Notes: generated by a model not told the origin, from the letters alone. Positions 19,251-29,399 are shown, numbered from the stretch's first letter. The stretch: DNA of 64,000 bases from Nostoc sp. CHAB 5834 (GCA_020829485.1 JAIVFU010000008.1:1-64000); one strand, 5' to 3'. Translations and numbers: made by a program.

Positions 19251-19660
19251 GTGATGAGCGCTTATTTTTAGATACGGTATTTATCCAGGCTGTGTTGAAT
19301 AAACGTGACCAGTACCATTATCAAGCTAAAGCATTTCTGCCAAGAGTACGAGCAGCAACAGCTGTTTGGGTTACAGAAGCAATATTGGTGGAGGTTGGTA
19401 ATGCTTTGGGTGCTGTCAATCGTCCAGGTACGGTGCAATTTATCCAGCAGTGTTATAAGACAGCAAATTTACAGGTAGTAACGGTAGATACATCATTGCT
19501 TGCCCGTGCGTTACAACTTTATAGCGAACGTCCTGATAAAACTTGGGGTTTGACTGACTGCATTTCTTTTACAGTGATGTGGGAAAAAAGTTTGACTGAT
19601 GCGGTAACTGCTGATTTGCATTTTGTGCAAGCTGGTTTTCGGGCATTGTTGCGAGAGTAG
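19247..19660 (+). CDS. PIN-domain toxin (VapC-like)
   Basis: 137 residues, a full PIN domain: D9 in LFLDT, E44 in VTEAILVE, D104 in WGLTDCISF and D123 in VTADLHF form the Mg-binding acidic site of VapC-type ribonucleases. All four residues are present, so the toxin should be active. It overlaps the upstream antitoxin by 4 bp. Target RNA unknown. Confidence 0.88.
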   Translation: MSDERLFLDTVFIQAVLNKRDQYHYQAKAFLPRVRAATAVWVTEAILVEVGNALGAVNRPGTVQFIQQCYKTANLQVVTVDTSLLARALQLYSERPDKTWGLTDCISFTVMWEKSLTDAVTADLHFVQAGFRALLRE

Positions 19661-19833
19661 TTGATGAAAAGATACTTTTAAAATCCTGATATATTCATTC
19701 TTGAGTTTGGACTAATTTGCACAAAATTCAAAATTCAAAATTGTTCGCGCAGCGTCTCGTAGAGAAGAAAAAAACTGGGGGAGATGAGAGGACAAGGAGA
19801 ATAACCTATGCCCAATGCCCCATTCTCTACTCC

Positions 19834-20658
19834 CTACTCCCTACTCCTTTCTTGAGCAAGTTGAGCTTTTGCCTGTTGCCACAAGTTTTCTAACTCATCC
19901 AAACTGCAATCAGAAAGGGGACGGTCAACAACTGCCTCCATTTTTTCTAATCGCTGGACAAAGCGTTGATTTGTGCCTTGCAAAGCGGTGCTGGGGTCAA
20001 GATTATGCCAACGGGCTAGCTGAATCACTGCAAACAGTAAATCGCCTAATTCTGCTTCTTGCCGTTCTGGTGTTTCCTCAGCTAAAGCCTGTTGAAACTC
20101 CCCCAACTCCTCATAAAACTTATCCCAAACGCCCTGAATATTTTCCCATTCAAACCCGATTGCCGCAGCCTTTTGGGAAATCTTCATTGCTGCCGTCAGT
20201 GGGGGAAGAGTGCGCCCATAACGAGCGAGTTTAGCACTAAGTTTTTGCGCCTCTGGAGATGCTTCGCCCTTTTCCGCAGCTTTGATTTGTTCCCAATTTT
20301 GCCGCACCTCATCCACACTGGCAACCGACACATCACCAAACACATGGGGATGACGGCGAATCAACTTTTGGGAAATCCCCTGAGTTACTTCTTTCAAAGA
20401 AAATTGCCCAGATTCGCTAGCAATTTGGGCTTGCAATACCACCTGTAATAATAAATCGCCTAACTCCTCTCTGATCGCAGCCTTATCCCCACTCTTAATC
20501 GCATCCACCACCTCATAAGCTTCCTCAATCACATAAGGCGTGAGCGTTTCAGCAGTTTGAGCCAAATCCCAAGGACAACCACCATCAGGCTCGCGCAACT
20601 TCGCCACCACCTCAATCAACTCCTGCAACGCCGCCAAACTCTCATTTTCCTTTTCCAT
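19834..20658 (-). CDS. mazG: Nucleoside triphosphate pyrophosphohydrolase
   Basis: 274 residues with two MazG domains. The first has CPWDLAQTAETLTPYVIEE, EEAYEVVDAI and REELGDLLLQVVLQA, where the EExxE and ExxD acids bind Mg. The second starts near KISQKAAAIGFEWEN and has ELGDLLFAVIQLARW. It converts NTPs or dNTPs to NMP and PPi, a house-cleaning role. The ATG at 20658 follows an A-rich spacer with Nostoc-type CTCTGCG repeats. The DUF2227-type gene lies upstream on the same strand, 50 bp away. Confidence 0.94.
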   Translation of the reverse strand: MEKENESLAALQELIEVVAKLREPDGGCPWDLAQTAETLTPYVIEEAYEVVDAIKSGDKAAIREELGDLLLQVVLQAQIASESGQFSLKEVTQGISQKLIRRHPHVFGDVSVASVDEVRQNWEQIKAAEKGEASPEAQKLSAKLARYGRTLPPLTAAMKISQKAAAIGFEWENIQGVWDKFYEELGEFQQALAEETPERQEAELGDLLFAVIQLARWHNLDPSTALQGTNQRFVQRLEKMEAVVDRPLSDCSLDELENLWQQAKAQLAQERSRE

Positions 20659-20708
20659 ACCTCTGCGTACCTCTGCGCTTCCCTTAGCGTCCCTTTGCGT
20701 TAAAAAAA

Positions 20709-21296
20709 TTATTTCTTCACCCTCGCCCGACGACTACCACCCCTCACTTTCCGCCTCTTAATTTTGCCACTAAGAAGTAACCCCCGAACCCCCTGCTTTT
20801 TAAAACGTTTATAAGCCGATCCCCCCCAATCGCTAAGAGAATGACTCATCGCACCGAATTCCAACCCCAAAAACAGGGCAATATATTCAGTATCGTATTG
20901 CACGAGCGATCGCCCCACAGTTCCCCCCAAATCTTGCCAAGTAAAACTCAGATTCCATAACCTTTCGGCAACTGCCAAAACGAAAATTGCCAAAATAGCT
21001 ACCAAACACCCCAGATAAAGTATCCGCAAAATTGTGCCAATAATCGGCCCGTGAGATAAAAAAGAACGATGCCGCAAACTTTTTTGATAAGGTAGCCAAA
21101 TCCAGCGCAAGAAACCCCAGCGTTGAAATTGCACAGAGTAAATATCCAAATCGGGGCCAAACATTAGCCCGCCAAAGAGAAACCCGCCTGCAACTAACAA
21201 AGTCGCATTGCTACTGTGAGTCTGCCAGAAAGTAACGCCCGCCACGAACGGCAGAGCATACATAGTAATGCGATCGTGCGTCCGACCAGAGGGCAT
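20709..21296 (-). CDS. Metal-binding membrane protein (DUF2227-like)
   Basis: 195 residues with about three hydrophobic segments (around 12-45, 88-110 and 140-155). Conserved His/Asp motifs MPSGRTHDRIT, FGPDLDIYS, RHRSFLSHGP and MSHSLSDW match the putative metal-binding DUF2227 family, related to LexA-regulated membrane hydrolases. The C-terminus is a basic tail (KRRKVRGGSRR). Function unknown; conserved in cyanobacteria and firmicutes. Same strand as mazG. Confidence 0.82.
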   Translation of the reverse strand: MPSGRTHDRITMYALPFVAGVTFWQTHSSNATLLVAGGFLFGGLMFGPDLDIYSVQFQRWGFLRWIWLPYQKSLRHRSFLSHGPIIGTILRILYLGCLVAILAIFVLAVAERLWNLSFTWQDLGGTVGRSLVQYDTEYIALFLGLEFGAMSHSLSDWGGSAYKRFKKQGVRGLLLSGKIKRRKVRGGSRRARVKK

Positions 21297-21409
21297 CCTA
21301 AATCCTGAGTTAACTGAATACTGAGTCAGTATAAGAGAAAAAAAGATTTTCTTAAAACTACTAGCGCAATGCGAAATCTTTTGCTATATTAGTTAAGAAT
21401 TAGTCAAAC

Positions 21410-21482
<73 letters not shown>

Positions 21483-21765
21483 TTAATTAAATTAAGGCTA
21501 GAGACAGCTTATATGCAGTTTCTAGCCTTTTTTAAATGGATTCACAATCTCTAATTGACCAGGACTAAGTAACCACGCAAAATTAATTACAGTTCTGTCT
21601 TTCTCTGCGTCTGTGCGGTTCGTTAAAAAAGAATAAAACCACAGAGGCGCAGAGGGCACAGAAAAATAAGAGTTCAAAGCTGTAAGTAATATTTAAGTGA
21701 TCTGCAAAAACCTAGACTTTTTTTGATACTATTTAAGGCCGGACTCTTGAAATATTGATTGACGT

Positions 21766-23169
21766 ATGAGCAAAGGTACCCTGTTTGATAAAGTTTGGGA
21801 CTTACACACCGTTGGTACACTTCCCTCAGGACTGACGCAACTATTTATCGGGCTTCATCTAATTCATGAAGTCACCAGTCCCCAAGCCTTTGCTATGTTA
21901 CGCGAGAGAAGTCTAAAAGTACTGTTTCCACAACGTACCGTCGCCACAGTCGATCATATTGTGCCTACAGAAAACCAGGCGCGTCCCTTTGCCGATAACT
22001 TGGCAGAGGAAATGATCCAGGCGCTCGAAAATAACTGTCAAGAAAATAATATAACTTTTTACAATATCGGTTCTGGTAGCCAGGGTATAGTTCATGTGAT
22101 CGCTCCAGAACTTGGACTGACTCAGCCAGGAATGACGATCGCTTGTGGAGATAGTCACACTTCTAGTCATGGAGCATTTGGTGCGATCGCATTTGGTATT
22201 GGTACTAGCCAAGTCCGGGATGTTCTCGCTTCCCAAACCCTTGCTCTCTCAAAACTGAAAGTCCGCAAAATCGCAGTTAACGGCACTCTCAACCCTGGAG
22301 TTTACGCCAAAGATGTAATTTTACATATCATCCGCTCACTTGGTGTTAAAGGTGGCGTGGGCTATGCTTACGAATTTGCAGGTACGACATTTGAGCAAAT
22401 GAATATGGAAGAGAGGATGACTGTCTGCAATATGGCGATCGAAGGCGGTGCTAGATGCGGTTATGTCAATCCCGATCAAGTCACCTACGATTACCTCAAA
22501 GGCAGAGATTTTGCACCCATTGATACAGATTGGGATAAAGCAGTGGGCTGGTGGGATTCTATCAAGAGCGATGCTGATGCCCAGTACGATGATGTGGTGA
22601 TATTTGACGCTGCGGAAATTTCTCCTACCGTCACTTGGGGTATTACTCCCGGTCAAGGTATCGGTGTCAACCAGTCAGTGCCTCAACCGGAAGAACTGCT
22701 AGAAGAAGACCGATTTATTGCCGAAGAAGCTTATCGCTACATGGATTTATATCCTGGTCAACCCATCAAGGGCACTAAAATAGATGTCTGCTTTATTGGG
22801 AGTTGCACCAACGGCAGAATTACTGATTTGCGAGAAGCGGCGAAAATCGCCAAAGGTCGCCACGTTGCAGAAGGGATCAAAGCTTTTGTTGTCCCAGGTT
22901 CGGAAAGGGTGAAGGAAGAGGCGGAAGCGGAAGGATTGGATAAAATCTTTCAGGAAGCCGGATTTGAGTGGCGGGAACCGGGATGTTCTATGTGTCTAGC
23001 TATGAACCCCGATAAGCTACAAGGAAGACAAATTAGCGCCTCCTCCTCCAACCGCAACTTTAAAGGAAGACAGGGTTCCTCTTCCGGTCGAACATTATTA
23101 ATGAGTCCGGCAATGGTCGTCACTGCTGCCATTAAAGGCGAAGTCTCTGATGTACGCGAGTTACTGTAA
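21766..23169 (+). CDS. leuC: 3-isopropylmalate dehydratase large subunit
   Basis: 467 residues, the normal LeuC length. Aconitase-fold enzyme of leucine synthesis that isomerises 2- to 3-isopropylmalate with a 4Fe-4S cluster. Cluster ligands are C347 (FIGSCTNGR), C407 and C410 ([11 protein letters not shown]). Substrate motifs [20 protein letters not shown] and [12 protein letters not shown] are present. It works as a heterodimer with LeuD, encoded about 210 bp downstream on the same strand. A hairpin repeat sits between the two genes. Confidence 0.98.
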   Translation: MSKGTLFDKVWDLHTVGTLPSGLTQLFIGLHLIHEVTSPQAFAMLRERSLKVLFPQRTVATVDHIVPTENQARPFADNLAEEMIQALENNCQENNITFYNIGSGSQGIVHVIAPELGLTQPGMTIACGDSHTSSHGAFGAIAFGIGTSQVRDVLASQTLALSKLKVRKIAVNGTLNPGVYAKDVILHIIRSLGVKGGVGYAYEFAGTTFEQMNMEERMTVCNMAIEGGARCGYVNPDQVTYDYLKGRDFAPIDTDWDKAVGWWDSIKSDADAQYDDVVIFDAAEISPTVTWGITPGQGIGVNQSVPQPEELLEEDRFIAEEAYRYMDLYPGQPIKGTKIDVCFIGSCTNGRITDLREAAKIAKGRHVAEGIKAFVVPGSERVKEEAEAEGLDKIFQEAGFEWREPGCSMCLAMNPDKLQGRQISASSSNRNFKGRQGSSSGRTLLMSPAMVVTAAIKGEVSDVRELL

Positions 23170-23202
23170 GGAACTTCCAAATAAAAAATACTCAACTACT
23201 TG

Positions 23203-23258
23203 TTGTGGGGTGAGCATCTTACCCGCCCATATACAAGGGCAAGATGCCCACCCCACAA
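23203..23258 (+). repeat. Hairpin repeat between leuC and leuD
   Basis: TTGTGGGGTGAGCATCTT (23203-23220) pairs with AAGATGCCCACCCCACAA (23241-23258) with one mismatch; the loop includes CCCGCC..GGGC. A second copy of the family is at 25759-25816. It may cap the leuC mRNA end or simply be an interspersed palindrome. Confidence 0.7.
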
Positions 23259-23382
23259 GATTGGGTAATTTATTTGTTGGAAATCCCTAACCCTACCTGA
23301 TTGGCAGAGATAAATCTCTTAAACTTTCTTTTCTTTCCTTTGCGTTCTTTGCGTTCTTTGCGGTTTGTTTCTTATAAAAATT

Positions 23383-23991
23383 ATGGTGAGTGAAGTTAAA
23401 ACAGTTTCAGGGCGCGGTATACCCTTAGTGGGCAATGATATAGATACCGATCGCATCATTCCCGCGCGATATTTGAAAGCCGTTACCTTTGATGGCTTAG
23501 GCGAAGGCGCATTTATCGATGATCGGACAGCACTTAAAGGTGAACATCCCTTTGACCAACCCCAGTACCAAGGAGCAAATATTTTAATAGTCAATAGAAA
23601 TTTTGGCTGTGGTTCATCACGGGAACATGCACCCCAAGCGATCGCAAAATGGGGAATCCAAGCTTTAATCGGTGAAAGCTTCGCCGAAATCTTTTTTGGT
23701 AACTGTGTGGCAATGGGCATACCTTGTCTGACAGCCGATGCTGTTACTGTTAAACAACTGCAAGAATTAGTCGCTGTCAATCCTCAAGCCGCCGTCACAG
23801 TGAATTTAGAAACCTTGCAAGTGCAAATTGGTGATTACACAGCCCCAATTGCGATCGGTGAAGGGACAAGAAGCACATTTATTTCTGGAACTTGGGACGC
23901 TTGCGGTCAGTTGGTGGCGAATGCTGACCAAGTTCGGGTAACGGCTGCAAAATTACCCTACGTAAATTGGGGCAATTTAGTCGCAAGTTAG
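23383..23991 (+). CDS. leuD: 3-isopropylmalate dehydratase small subunit
   Basis: 202 residues from ATG 23383 ([19 protein letters not shown]). An in-frame TTG 18 bp earlier would add only six hydrophobic residues and is unlikely. Aconitase swivel domain: [25 protein letters not shown] and [18 protein letters not shown], with SSREHA as the substrate-binding signature. Partner of LeuC, forming isopropylmalate isomerase. Confidence 0.96.
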   Translation: MVSEVKTVSGRGIPLVGNDIDTDRIIPARYLKAVTFDGLGEGAFIDDRTALKGEHPFDQPQYQGANILIVNRNFGCGSSREHAPQAIAKWGIQALIGESFAEIFFGNCVAMGIPCLTADAVTVKQLQELVAVNPQAAVTVNLETLQVQIGDYTAPIAIGEGTRSTFISGTWDACGQLVANADQVRVTAAKLPYVNWGNLVAS

Positions 23992-24461
23992 GATTTCCTT
24001 ATTCTCTGGTTCTCAGCCAGGGAATGAGAAAATACCAAGAATTTTATAACCTCCATAAAAACATCAAAAATTGAACCCAAATTGTGGGTTATCAAACAAT
24101 ACGCTTGGGTTAGCGCTAAAAACCTTAAACTGTGTCAATACTGCGTAGGTTTTGCATAAAAAATAGAAATGTGTAGGTTGAGTTTCGTTTCTTAACCAAA
24201 CCTACAATTTTTTTAACTCAACCATATTGGTTTATTAACTTCTAGATGCTTTCAACGATAAAATCGTGCGTTCAGTGACTCTACGCTCCACTCAACTGAA
24301 ATTAATTCTAGAACGGAAATATTCAATTAGATTAAAGTATTACATTTTACTCATTAGATAAATATTTATTTAACAGAAACTAGTACTTTCATACTTTTCT
24401 TAGAAATGAACTGCTAGTAGCTCATTTTTAACTTAGAAATTAAGAATCAGGAGGATTAATC
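23992..24461. other. Intergenic region after leuD with a weak terminator
   Basis: 470 bp with no gene. TGTAGGTT (about 24172-24179) pairs with AACCTACA about 20 nt later and is followed by a run of seven T, a likely factor-independent terminator of the leu genes. The rest is AT-rich and probably carries the promoter of the RTX gene. Confidence 0.5.
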
Positions 24462-25507
24462 ATGGCAGTAATTTGGACTCCAGGCCCAAGGCCAACCAAT
24501 AGAGCAGATACAGGTATTAGTGATGCCGCTTCTGATAACTTCAGTGGTTTTGGTGGAAATGACACCCTAATTGGTGGCGCTGGTAGTGACTTGCTACAAG
24601 GTGGCGATGGTATCGACTTGCTAGCCGGTGGGGGCGGCAGCGATACCATAATAGGCGATCGCGGCAACGATATCTTCATTGGTGGATTTGGCGACGACCG
24701 ACTTATTTGGAACAACGGTGACGGTAGCGACAGAATTAGCGGTAACGCTGGCGATGACGTGGTTGAAGTCAACGGCGCAGCAGCTGCCGGAGACACCTTC
24801 CGTCTGGAACAAGACGCTCAAGGCAGAGCAATCTTTGATCGGCTTAACCTAGTTCCTTTCACCCTGACTGTAGACACCGCAGAGAGCTTTGAAGTCAATG
24901 GTGGCGGAGGCGATGACATAACAACCTGGCGGGAACTAGCGTCAGTGCAGTCAGCTTTACAGGCGATGCTGGCAATGACTTGCTTGATGGTAGTGGCACA
25001 TCTACACCATTAACTGGCTCTGGTGATGTTGGAAATGACACCCTTAATGGTGGCGCTGGTAGTGACTTGCTACAAGGTGGCGGCGGTAATGATATCCTGA
25101 CAGGCGGTGGTGGTAGCGATCGCTTCGTGTTCAGCTCAGGTGCTCAATACAATAATGCTGCTTCAGGTGTAGATCAAATTACTGACTTTAGCCGCGCTTC
25201 TGATAGAATTATCCTGGATCAGACAACTTTCGTTGGACTCAACAATCTGTCCGATATTCAGATAGTGGCTAATGATGCGGCAGCTGCAACTAGCTTTAGA
25301 CTCATTACTTACAGTTTTGGAACTGGCAATTTGTTCTTCAACCAAAACTTGAGATCACCAGGCTTTGGGACAGGTGGGCTGTTTGCCAACATTGATAACG
25401 ATAACAATCCATTGACAGCAGCACCAGTATGGCAGCTAGCAACTTTCAGATTGTTGGGTAATCACACAGAATCTAAATATGTCTGCAACCTTGCAGCTAG
25501 ATCCTAA
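24462..25507 (+). pseudogene. RTX-type calcium-binding protein, frameshifted
   Basis: Two overlapping frames (24462-25013 and 24980-25507) read as one protein of about 348 residues if a base is restored near 24918-24921. Frame one ends in VNGGGGDDI, and the other frame continues NNLAGTSVSAVSFTGDAGND. Glycine-rich nonapeptides (GGxGxDxLx) in two blocks, about 25-90 and 180-215, would bind Ca. Between them is the FRLEQDAQG..FDRLNLVPFTL region common in cyanobacterial RTX proteins. The C-terminal part (DRFVFSSG...DQITDFSRASDRIIL) is the type I secretion-like end. Probably a secreted or S-layer-type protein, now broken unless the base is a sequencing error. Confidence 0.8.
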
Positions 25508-25530
25508 TAACCGCAATGATCAGCATTGCT

Positions 25531-25710
25531 AAACCTCATCTAAGTTGAGAACCGTAGTTTTTGCCCTCACCCTAAATCCCTCTCCCATATCTGGGAGAGG
25601 GACTTTGAAATTCTGGCTCCCCGAATCCCAAATCTGGGGGATAGGTTGGGGGATGAGGGCAAATCCTTTTCATCACCGAAGAACTACAGGTTTCAAGATA
25701 GACGCGGTTT
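25531..25710 (+). mobile_element. MITE-like element, family A copy 1
   Basis: Imperfect terminal inverted repeats of about 30 bp (AACCTCATCTAAGTTGAGAACCGTAG at the left; GACGCGGTTT at the right) around 180 bp with an inner GGGAGAGGGA palindrome. The ends match those of the 121-bp element at 44686-44806. Encodes nothing. Confidence 0.6.
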
Positions 25711-25758
25711 AATTAGGGATTTTTAATCCGGCGTTGCTGAATTAAGGGATGATTCTTA

Positions 25759-25816
25759 TGGGGTGGGCATCCTGCCCGCCCGGAAATACAAGGGACGGGC
25801 AAGATGCCCATCTCAC
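25759..25816 (+). repeat. Hairpin repeat, second copy
   Basis: TGGGGTGGGCATCCTGCCCG pairs imperfectly with CGGGCAAGATGCCCATCTCA. Same family as the hairpin between leuC and leuD. Confidence 0.65.
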
Positions 25817-25992
25817 AAAAATAGTAAAATCATCCCGCAAATATGCAACCCCTTTAATCCAATACGCTTGAGTTAAGAACAATAGTAGGTTGAGTTAAGC
25901 CTAAGCGTTACCCAACAAAGCCTTGATAATGTTGGGTTTCCTTCCTCAACCTAACCTACGCCAGTTTTAGTTTTTAGCCTCAACCCAAGCGT

Positions 25993-26106
25993 AAGTAGAG
26001 CGGCGTGAATAATTCAAGGTTTGTAGTAAGGACTTTAGTCCTAATTTGAGGGCTGAAGCCCTCAAAACGAACTCATCTCAAGGTTTTTTACATTACTTAA
26101 TCTACT
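25993..26106 (+). repeat. Partial copy of the 46908-47077 element
   Basis: The sequence from GTAGAGCGGCGTGAATAATT through AAGGACTTTAGTCC and GAGGGCTGAAGCCCTC to TTTACATTACTTAATCTA matches the left two thirds of the element at 46908-47077. Its right end is replaced by another element beginning at 26107. Confidence 0.65.
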
Positions 26107-26272
26107 TAGGACTTACGCAACTGGCATATTATTTTTAGTTTGTAGTGTACCCCTCCGGGGATCTTGCTACGCGCAGCGTCTCGCAGAGAGGACTAAAGTC
26201 CTCAAAATCAGGGCTAAAGCCCTTACTACAAACTAAAAGTTTTAATTTTTTGTGACACTTGCGTAAGTCCTA
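26107..26272 (+). mobile_element. MITE-like element with TAGGACTTACGCAA ends
   Basis: 166 bp bounded by TAGGACTTACGCAA (26107-26120) and its exact complement (26259-26272), with a second inverted pair inside (TTTTTAGTTTGTAG / CTACAAACTAAAAG). No coding capacity. Single ends of the same type occur at about 29713 and 53226. Confidence 0.7.
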
Positions 26273-26297
26273 CTACGATTTTGATAAAAATCAACCA

Positions 26298-26852
26298 TCA
26301 AGGGTTGGCAACTTTGGCATTAATGAGGCGAGTATAATCAGCAAGTTCAGCTGTGGTGAATAGGTTAACCCATTCAAAAGCTTCAGCGTATTTTTTTTGA
26401 TTAATCAGGACATCGACTAAAGTAGTAGCAATTGCATCGTTTTGCTGTAAAAACTTTTGGCGATTTTCTCGTTGCAAACCTCGGCGCATTTCTAAGCTGA
26501 TTTGGAGAGATTTCTGTAAATTAGTAATAGCTTCAGTTGATCTATTTGTACTTTGGAAGAGTACACCAATATTACCCAAGATGAGAGCATCACCAGAGCG
26601 ATCGCCCACAGCCCGATATAGGGGCAGAGCTTGGTTGAAGTAATCGAGTGCTTTTTGCTTTTCTCCTAAAGCGTCGTAGTTAAACCCAAGTGCAAGCAGT
26701 GCAGTTGCTTCATGTTTCTGGTCTTTGAGTTCTCGCGCAATGGTTAAAGCTTGCTGTAATATTTGTATTGCCTGTTGGCGTTCCTGTTGCTGCGTCAGTT
26801 TTATCCCTTGCTCAAGTAGTCTTTCTGCTTCTTGCGATCGCAATTCAAGCAA
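26298..26852 (-). pseudogene. TPR protein remnant (N-terminal part of a TPR-CHAT protein)
   Basis: 184 residues with three to four TPR units (about 10-125; ALLALGFNYDALGEKQKALDYFNQAL is the clearest), then FEWVNLFTTAELADYTRLINAKVANP and stop. The LFTTAELADYTRLINAKV text is what normally links TPR repeats to a C-terminal CHAT (caspase-like) domain, but the CHAT domain is absent. No signal peptide is seen. Its first codons abut the truncated membrane gene on the opposite strand, so this is probably a rearrangement junction. Confidence 0.6.
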
Positions 26853-27469
26853 CGTTATGGTTAATTAAAATTATCAGCGATACGGTAGTCTCTGCTAGCC
26901 AATTACTACTGAGTCGCATCATCTCTGCAACTCAACACAAACGCTCATGGACAGCTAAACAGCTAAAATCTCTAGCTGAATTCAGTTTTGGGCAATTGCG
27001 TTCAGTTGAATTTCTGCGATCGCTAATCAATGAAATAGTAATAGTATCTTGGGTTTTAATAGTCATATTTTGGTTAGCTCGTTGGCAAGGTATTGCAGAT
27101 GCACGACGAGACGCTGGTCAAAACTCCACCTTGCCCGTTGTAGCCTTAATTACACCTGAAGAAAAGTTTGCTGTAGGACGCAAACTTGATGATATATTTG
27201 CTGATCCTTCATTGAAAGGTTATCGCATTATTGGCGATCGCGGTTTATTCGACGACTTGCGAGGCAGGGAAGATAATGATATCAGCAATCCAAAGCAGCC
27301 GAGAGTCTGGCGCTTACTCTTAGAACGTGGCGGCTGGATTTATTTGTTTCGAGCATTGCCCCCAAATGCAAAACCCAATGAGCTACCCTCAGTGTTAGCT
27401 ATTCAAGAAAGTGATAAGGGACATATCATTATTCGCAGTCCAGAAGTTTCTAAAACTAGTTCTCCTTGA
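26852..27469 (+). pseudogene. 5'-truncated membrane protein of unknown function
   Basis: The plausible protein begins around ATLWLIKIISDTVV near 26852. Further upstream the frame runs antisense to the TPR remnant and is unlikely to be real. No good start codon or ribosome site exists at the junction, so the N-terminus seems lost. One membrane segment (VIVSWVLIVIFWLARW) is followed by about 130 soluble residues (ITPEEKFAVGRKLDDIF, IIGDRGLFDDLRG, RVWRLLLERGGWIYLF). I do not recognise the family. Confidence 0.5.
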
Positions 27470-27509
27470 GATTACAGCAGTTTGAACCACATCTTTCGTA
27501 GGGGCACAG

Positions 27510-27937
27510 CATTGCTCATGCGTGTCAAATTAAGTTAAAGGTAGCTTATCTGAAAGCTGACTCACCCGCCTTGAACTAAAGTTCTAGGCTAATAGCTAAA
27601 GTCTACTAAAGTAGACTAAAGATTTTTGGCTATATTTAGTCATCAACAGAAGACTTTCGCTATTAGCAAGGAACTTCAGTTCCTTGCGGGACATCGCTTT
27701 CACGTTAAGTTGACACCAATGAACATTGCTCATGCGTGTCAAATTAAGTTAAAGGTAGCTTATCTGAAAGCTGACTCACCCGCCTTGAACTAAAGTTCTA
27801 GGCTAATAGCTAAAGTCTACTAAAGTAGACTAAAGATTTTTGGCTATATTTAGTCATCAACAGAAGACTTTCGCTATTAGCAAGGAACTTCAGTTCTTTG
27901 CGGGACATGGCTTTCACGTTAAGTTGACACCAATGAG
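27510..27937 (+). repeat. Tandem duplication of a 214-bp palindromic element
   Basis: Two nearly identical 214-bp copies, 27510-27723 and 27724-27937, differing at only a few bases. Each copy has inverted ends (GTGTCAAATTAA / TTAAGTTGACAC) and nested inverted repeats (GAAAGC/GCTTTC, GCTAATAGC/GCTATTAGC, GGAACT/AGTTCC), so each can fold into one long hairpin. GGGCACAGCATTGCTC on the left and GAGCATTGCTGTGCCC on the right frame the pair as an outer imperfect inverted repeat. Confidence 0.85.
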
Positions 27938-27992
27938 CATTGCTGTGCCCAAAAGCGCGAGTCTATTTAGTTGGATAATTATCACCTCTGCG

Positions 27993-29399
27993 TCAAGCAA
28001 TCATTTTCTCTAAAGCAATTTGCAAATCTTTTGTCAAATCGCTCACACCTTGTCTAGCCGCCAAGCGATCGCCCTGACAATTTTTCCAGCGTTCGGTTAC
28101 TGAAATTGGCTCCCCTACGGTGATTTGTGTCTCTCGCAAACCTAACCGAGGTCGCCCCGGAAGTGTTGTATCCTGAATTCTAGAAAGCATATCGTATACA
28201 AGCAAAGCTGTTTCTGCAAACCGTTCCGCCGTCGGTTGTTCCTGAATATAAGTAGCTGTGACTGCAACAAAACTTTCCACTATCCGCATGTGCCGCATTC
28301 GCAAATCTGCTTCCTCTGCAATCCAGTCTGCCAAACCGCGTTTAAAGGGTGGTAAAGCATTGATATCTGGCAAATCTTCCCGATAAATGTAATTCCAGCC
28401 AGCCTCTTCTAAACGGCGACAGCGATCAATGGAATTTCCCTGCGCTTGAACTCCAAAATATTGCTCGGCAACTTGTAAAGCCTTATCCAGTAACCGATGC
28501 AGTCGAGCAATCAACACCTGATTAGGACTAGCAGATTCATCAGTAGAGATGGTTTTTGGGATGTCTTGATGATAGAAGCGACGATAAAATTCTTCCATCT
28601 CGGTAATCAGATATTCAGCCAACCTCCAGAGGCGTTGATAGTAAATCTCTTCGCCCTCCCCCTGCTCAATTTCCATTGCTGACAAGCCACTATCAGCTTC
28701 CAACTTACTCAGCAGCCAATCCAGTTTAGACCAAGGTGGCTCAACGTAACGATACTGGATAGCGATCGGCACAATAATTACAGTCTCAGTCCGATTGGCT
28801 TTTTGCAAGTCTTCTACACACCAGAACCCCATTTGAGCAACACCAGGTTCTAAGGGGCTAACAATACCACTATGACCATTAGTACCGCCTTCGGGTGCTA
28901 CTGCGATGGGTAGTTCGCCATTAGCAAACAACTCCCGTGCAGTTTGAATAGCTTGGCGATCTAGTCGCCTACCCCGATGAACCGGCACACCCCCCAACCG
29001 AGAAAACAACCAACCTAGCCACTTTCCAGCCCAAACCGTCATACCGCGATCGTAGAGAAAATAGCTGTGAACAAGGGATTGTAGTGTAATACCTTTCTGA
29101 CGAGCCACTTGTGGCACAATGCGGGAAAGCAAATACAGCATACACAGAGGATCTTCTACCTCTGGGTGGCGAAATGCCAGCAAAAAGCGAATTTTTCCAG
29201 CCTGAAATTGTTGATAAAGTTCAGCTAATACCTCAACATTCTTGGCTTCAACACGGACAATACCAGCCGTTAGCCAAGGGCGAGTGCGAAACCGTAGTGC
29301 GATCGGCAGCAACCACCGAACAATCTGGAGTACCAGCGAGTTCAACCGTTGGGGAATAAATTTTAGTGGTGGTTGAGTAGACTGAATCGATCTAGGCAA
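27993..29399 (-). CDS. PlsC-family acyltransferase
   Basis: 468 residues. The lysophosphatidate acyltransferase module covers about 70-235: catalytic HX4D in FRHPEVEDP (H78, D83), GGVPVHRGRR (137-145, glycerol-phosphate binding), VAPEGGTNG (E170) and IIVPIAIQYRY. The C-terminal 230 residues are helical, with no domain I can name. Probably transfers acyl groups to a (lyso)glycerolipid at the membrane, though the substrate is uncertain and the protein is longer than standard PlsC (about 240). Monocistronic as far as can be seen. Confidence 0.85.
   Translation of the reverse strand: MPRSIQSTQPPLKFIPQRLNSLVLQIVRWLLPIALRFRTRPWLTAGIVRVEAKNVEVLAELYQQFQAGKIRFLLAFRHPEVEDPLCMLYLLSRIVPQVARQKGITLQSLVHSYFLYDRGMTVWAGKWLGWLFSRLGGVPVHRGRRLDRQAIQTARELFANGELPIAVAPEGGTNGHSGIVSPLEPGVAQMGFWCVEDLQKANRTETVIIVPIAIQYRYVEPPWSKLDWLLSKLEADSGLSAMEIEQGEGEEIYYQRLWRLAEYLITEMEEFYRRFYHQDIPKTISTDESASPNQVLIARLHRLLDKALQVAEQYFGVQAQGNSIDRCRRLEEAGWNYIYREDLPDINALPPFKRGLADWIAEEADLRMRHMRIVESFVAVTATYIQEQPTAERFAETALLVYDMLSRIQDTTLPGRPRLGLRETQITVGEPISVTERWKNCQGDRLAARQGVSDLTKDLQIALEKMIA

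Larger units (their letters stand above)
25508..26297. other. Gene-free repeat cluster
   Basis: 790 bp with no gene, made almost entirely of small repeats: family A element, the CATCTTGCCC hairpin, a partial 170-bp element and the TAGGACTTACGCAA element, placed one after another. Also a GTAGGTTGAG..CTCAACCTAACCTAC inverted pair at about 25883-25964. Confidence 0.7.

Noticed and set aside
21483..21765. T-box or leucine leader before leuC
   Set aside because: No run of Leu codons, no T-box sequence; the spacer holds only CTCTGCG-type repeats.
26768..26852. N-terminal extension of the membrane protein at 26852
   Set aside because: These codons are antisense to the TPR coding sequence and hydrophobic by chance; the protein-like part starts near the junction.
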